Source: Streptomyces actuosus
GTDB taxonomy: Bacteria; Actinomycetota; Actinomycetes; Streptomycetales; Streptomycetaceae
Assembly (NCBI RefSeq): GCF_016921115.1
Contig: NZ_JAFFZS010000032.1
Span: 1 to 64,000 of the forward strand
Reading direction: 5' to 3'
Length of the DNA stretch: 64,000 nt
A program made the position numbers and the translations under genes. Below, piece after piece: positions 63,569 through 64,000 of this stretch. The first letter of the stretch is position 1; each line of letters begins with the position of its first letter. Under the pieces are notes generated by a model, which was not told the origin of the DNA, did not search any database, and saw only the letters and a program-made list of their open reading frames with translations.

Positions 63569-64000
63569 TTGACCATCGCCTCGCGGATGTCGCCGAGTAC
63601 CTTCAGAGCCGCCTGCGCGCCACCGAGGCTGGTCCACATCGAACCGTCGATCTGCACGGCCTGCCCTGACCCGACGGCCTTCAGCTGCCGGTACGCGGGC
63701 TTCTCGGCCAGCGTGTCGAGCAGGCCGGCGTCCTTGCCGCCGGAGTCGAGGGTGCCGATGAACAGCCAGTCGCCGTCGATCTCGGAGAGGTTCTCGTCGC
63801 TGATCGGGGTGGAGTGGCCCTCGCCCTTGTCGTTCTGGATGCCCGGGCGCCGGAAGCCGAGGTCCTTCAGTACGTCGGAGATGAACACGCCCTGCTGCAT
63901 CACGGCGGTGCCCTTGGCCGAGTACCGCGCGACGGACACCGACGCGCCGGCCCGGCTGCCGAGGTCCTTCTTCAGGGCCGCGACCTTCCGGTCGTAGTCG
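63565..64000 (-). CDS. Iron-siderophore ABC transporter substrate-binding protein, 3' part only
   Basis: The C-terminal about 145 residues of a FepB/FhuD-type periplasmic-binding fold; the N-terminus and signal peptide lie beyond the window. Visible segments: VFISDVLKDLGFRRPG, LSEIDGDWLFIGTLDSGG and DGSMWTSLGGAQAALKVLGD. It would deliver the ferric siderophore to an ABC importer. It is the first gene of the visible siderophore operon, coupled to dhbA by a 4-base overlap; the operon promoter and any iron box are off the right edge. Confidence 0.9.
   Translation of the reverse strand, partial: DYDRKVAALKKDLGSRAGASVSVARYSAKGTAVMQQGVFISDVLKDLGFRRPGIQNDKGEGHSTPISDENLSEIDGDWLFIGTLDSGGKDAGLLDTLAEKPAYRQLKAVGSGQAVQIDGSMWTSLGGAQAALKVLGDIREAMVK

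Overview
The window is very GC-rich, with almost every third codon position G or C, Streptomyces-style ribosome binding sites and many 4-base start/stop overlaps. Gene content (a SepF paralogue, LAL and LuxR regulators, F420/FMN-type oxidoreductases, a thiopeptide-type RiPP locus, a catechol siderophore locus) points to a Streptomyces or close relative. No ribosomal or tRNA gene was recognised. Species assignment is not possible from the sequence alone.

1-31 kb is mostly core or accessory metabolism. It starts with the 3' end of cysN (sulfate activation), then a CoA-dependent aromatic degradation pair (flavin monooxygenase/OYE fusion plus enoyl-CoA hydratase), a stand-alone anti-sigma-type ATPase, and a catabolic arginine deiminase set (arcA, ornithine carbamoyltransferase, APC permease). 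The Pnkp-Hen1 RNA repair pair follows, then an SDR with a divergent MarR regulator, an ArsR-type regulator, an aldo/keto reductase, an IS630-like remnant and an LLM oxidoreductase. Next come a MazG-like/AAA ATPase pair, a solitary SepF-like gene, a TetR-AidB pair, and a secreted SUMF1-fold protein flanked by imperfect direct repeats.

27-51 kb is a complete-looking thiopeptide/azole RiPP locus. A LAL regulator and a LuxR-type regulator lie at its left edge. The maturation operon runs leftward from a 68-residue precursor that ends in Ser5-Cys4. It encodes a pyridine-synthase-like protein, an LLM flavin oxidoreductase, a split LanB (glutamylation part, and a small elimination-type part at the far end), an ocin-ThiF-like RRE partner, an E1-YcaO cyclodehydratase and a SagB-type azoline dehydrogenase. 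Running rightward from the same intergenic region are a tiny coupled ORF, a two-gene ABC exporter and two M16 peptidase subunits, one with and one without the zinc motif. Together these can install azoles and dehydroalanines, possibly form a [4+2] ring, remove the leader and export the product. The precursor sequence does not match a thiopeptide known to me.

52.5-64 kb is a catechol siderophore locus. An iron-box-preceded enterochelin esterase (fes) converges on a long leftward operon that continues past the window edge. The operon holds a siderophore-binding lipoprotein-type gene (partial), 2,3-DHB dehydrogenase, isochorismate synthase, DHB-AMP ligase, isochorismatase, a free aryl carrier protein, a single-module C-A-PCP-TE NRPS, MbtH and a Sfp-type PPTase. 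The NRPS adenylation pocket reads DVWHFSLV, the serine code of EntF, so an enterobactin-type (DHB-Ser)3 product is the simplest prediction.
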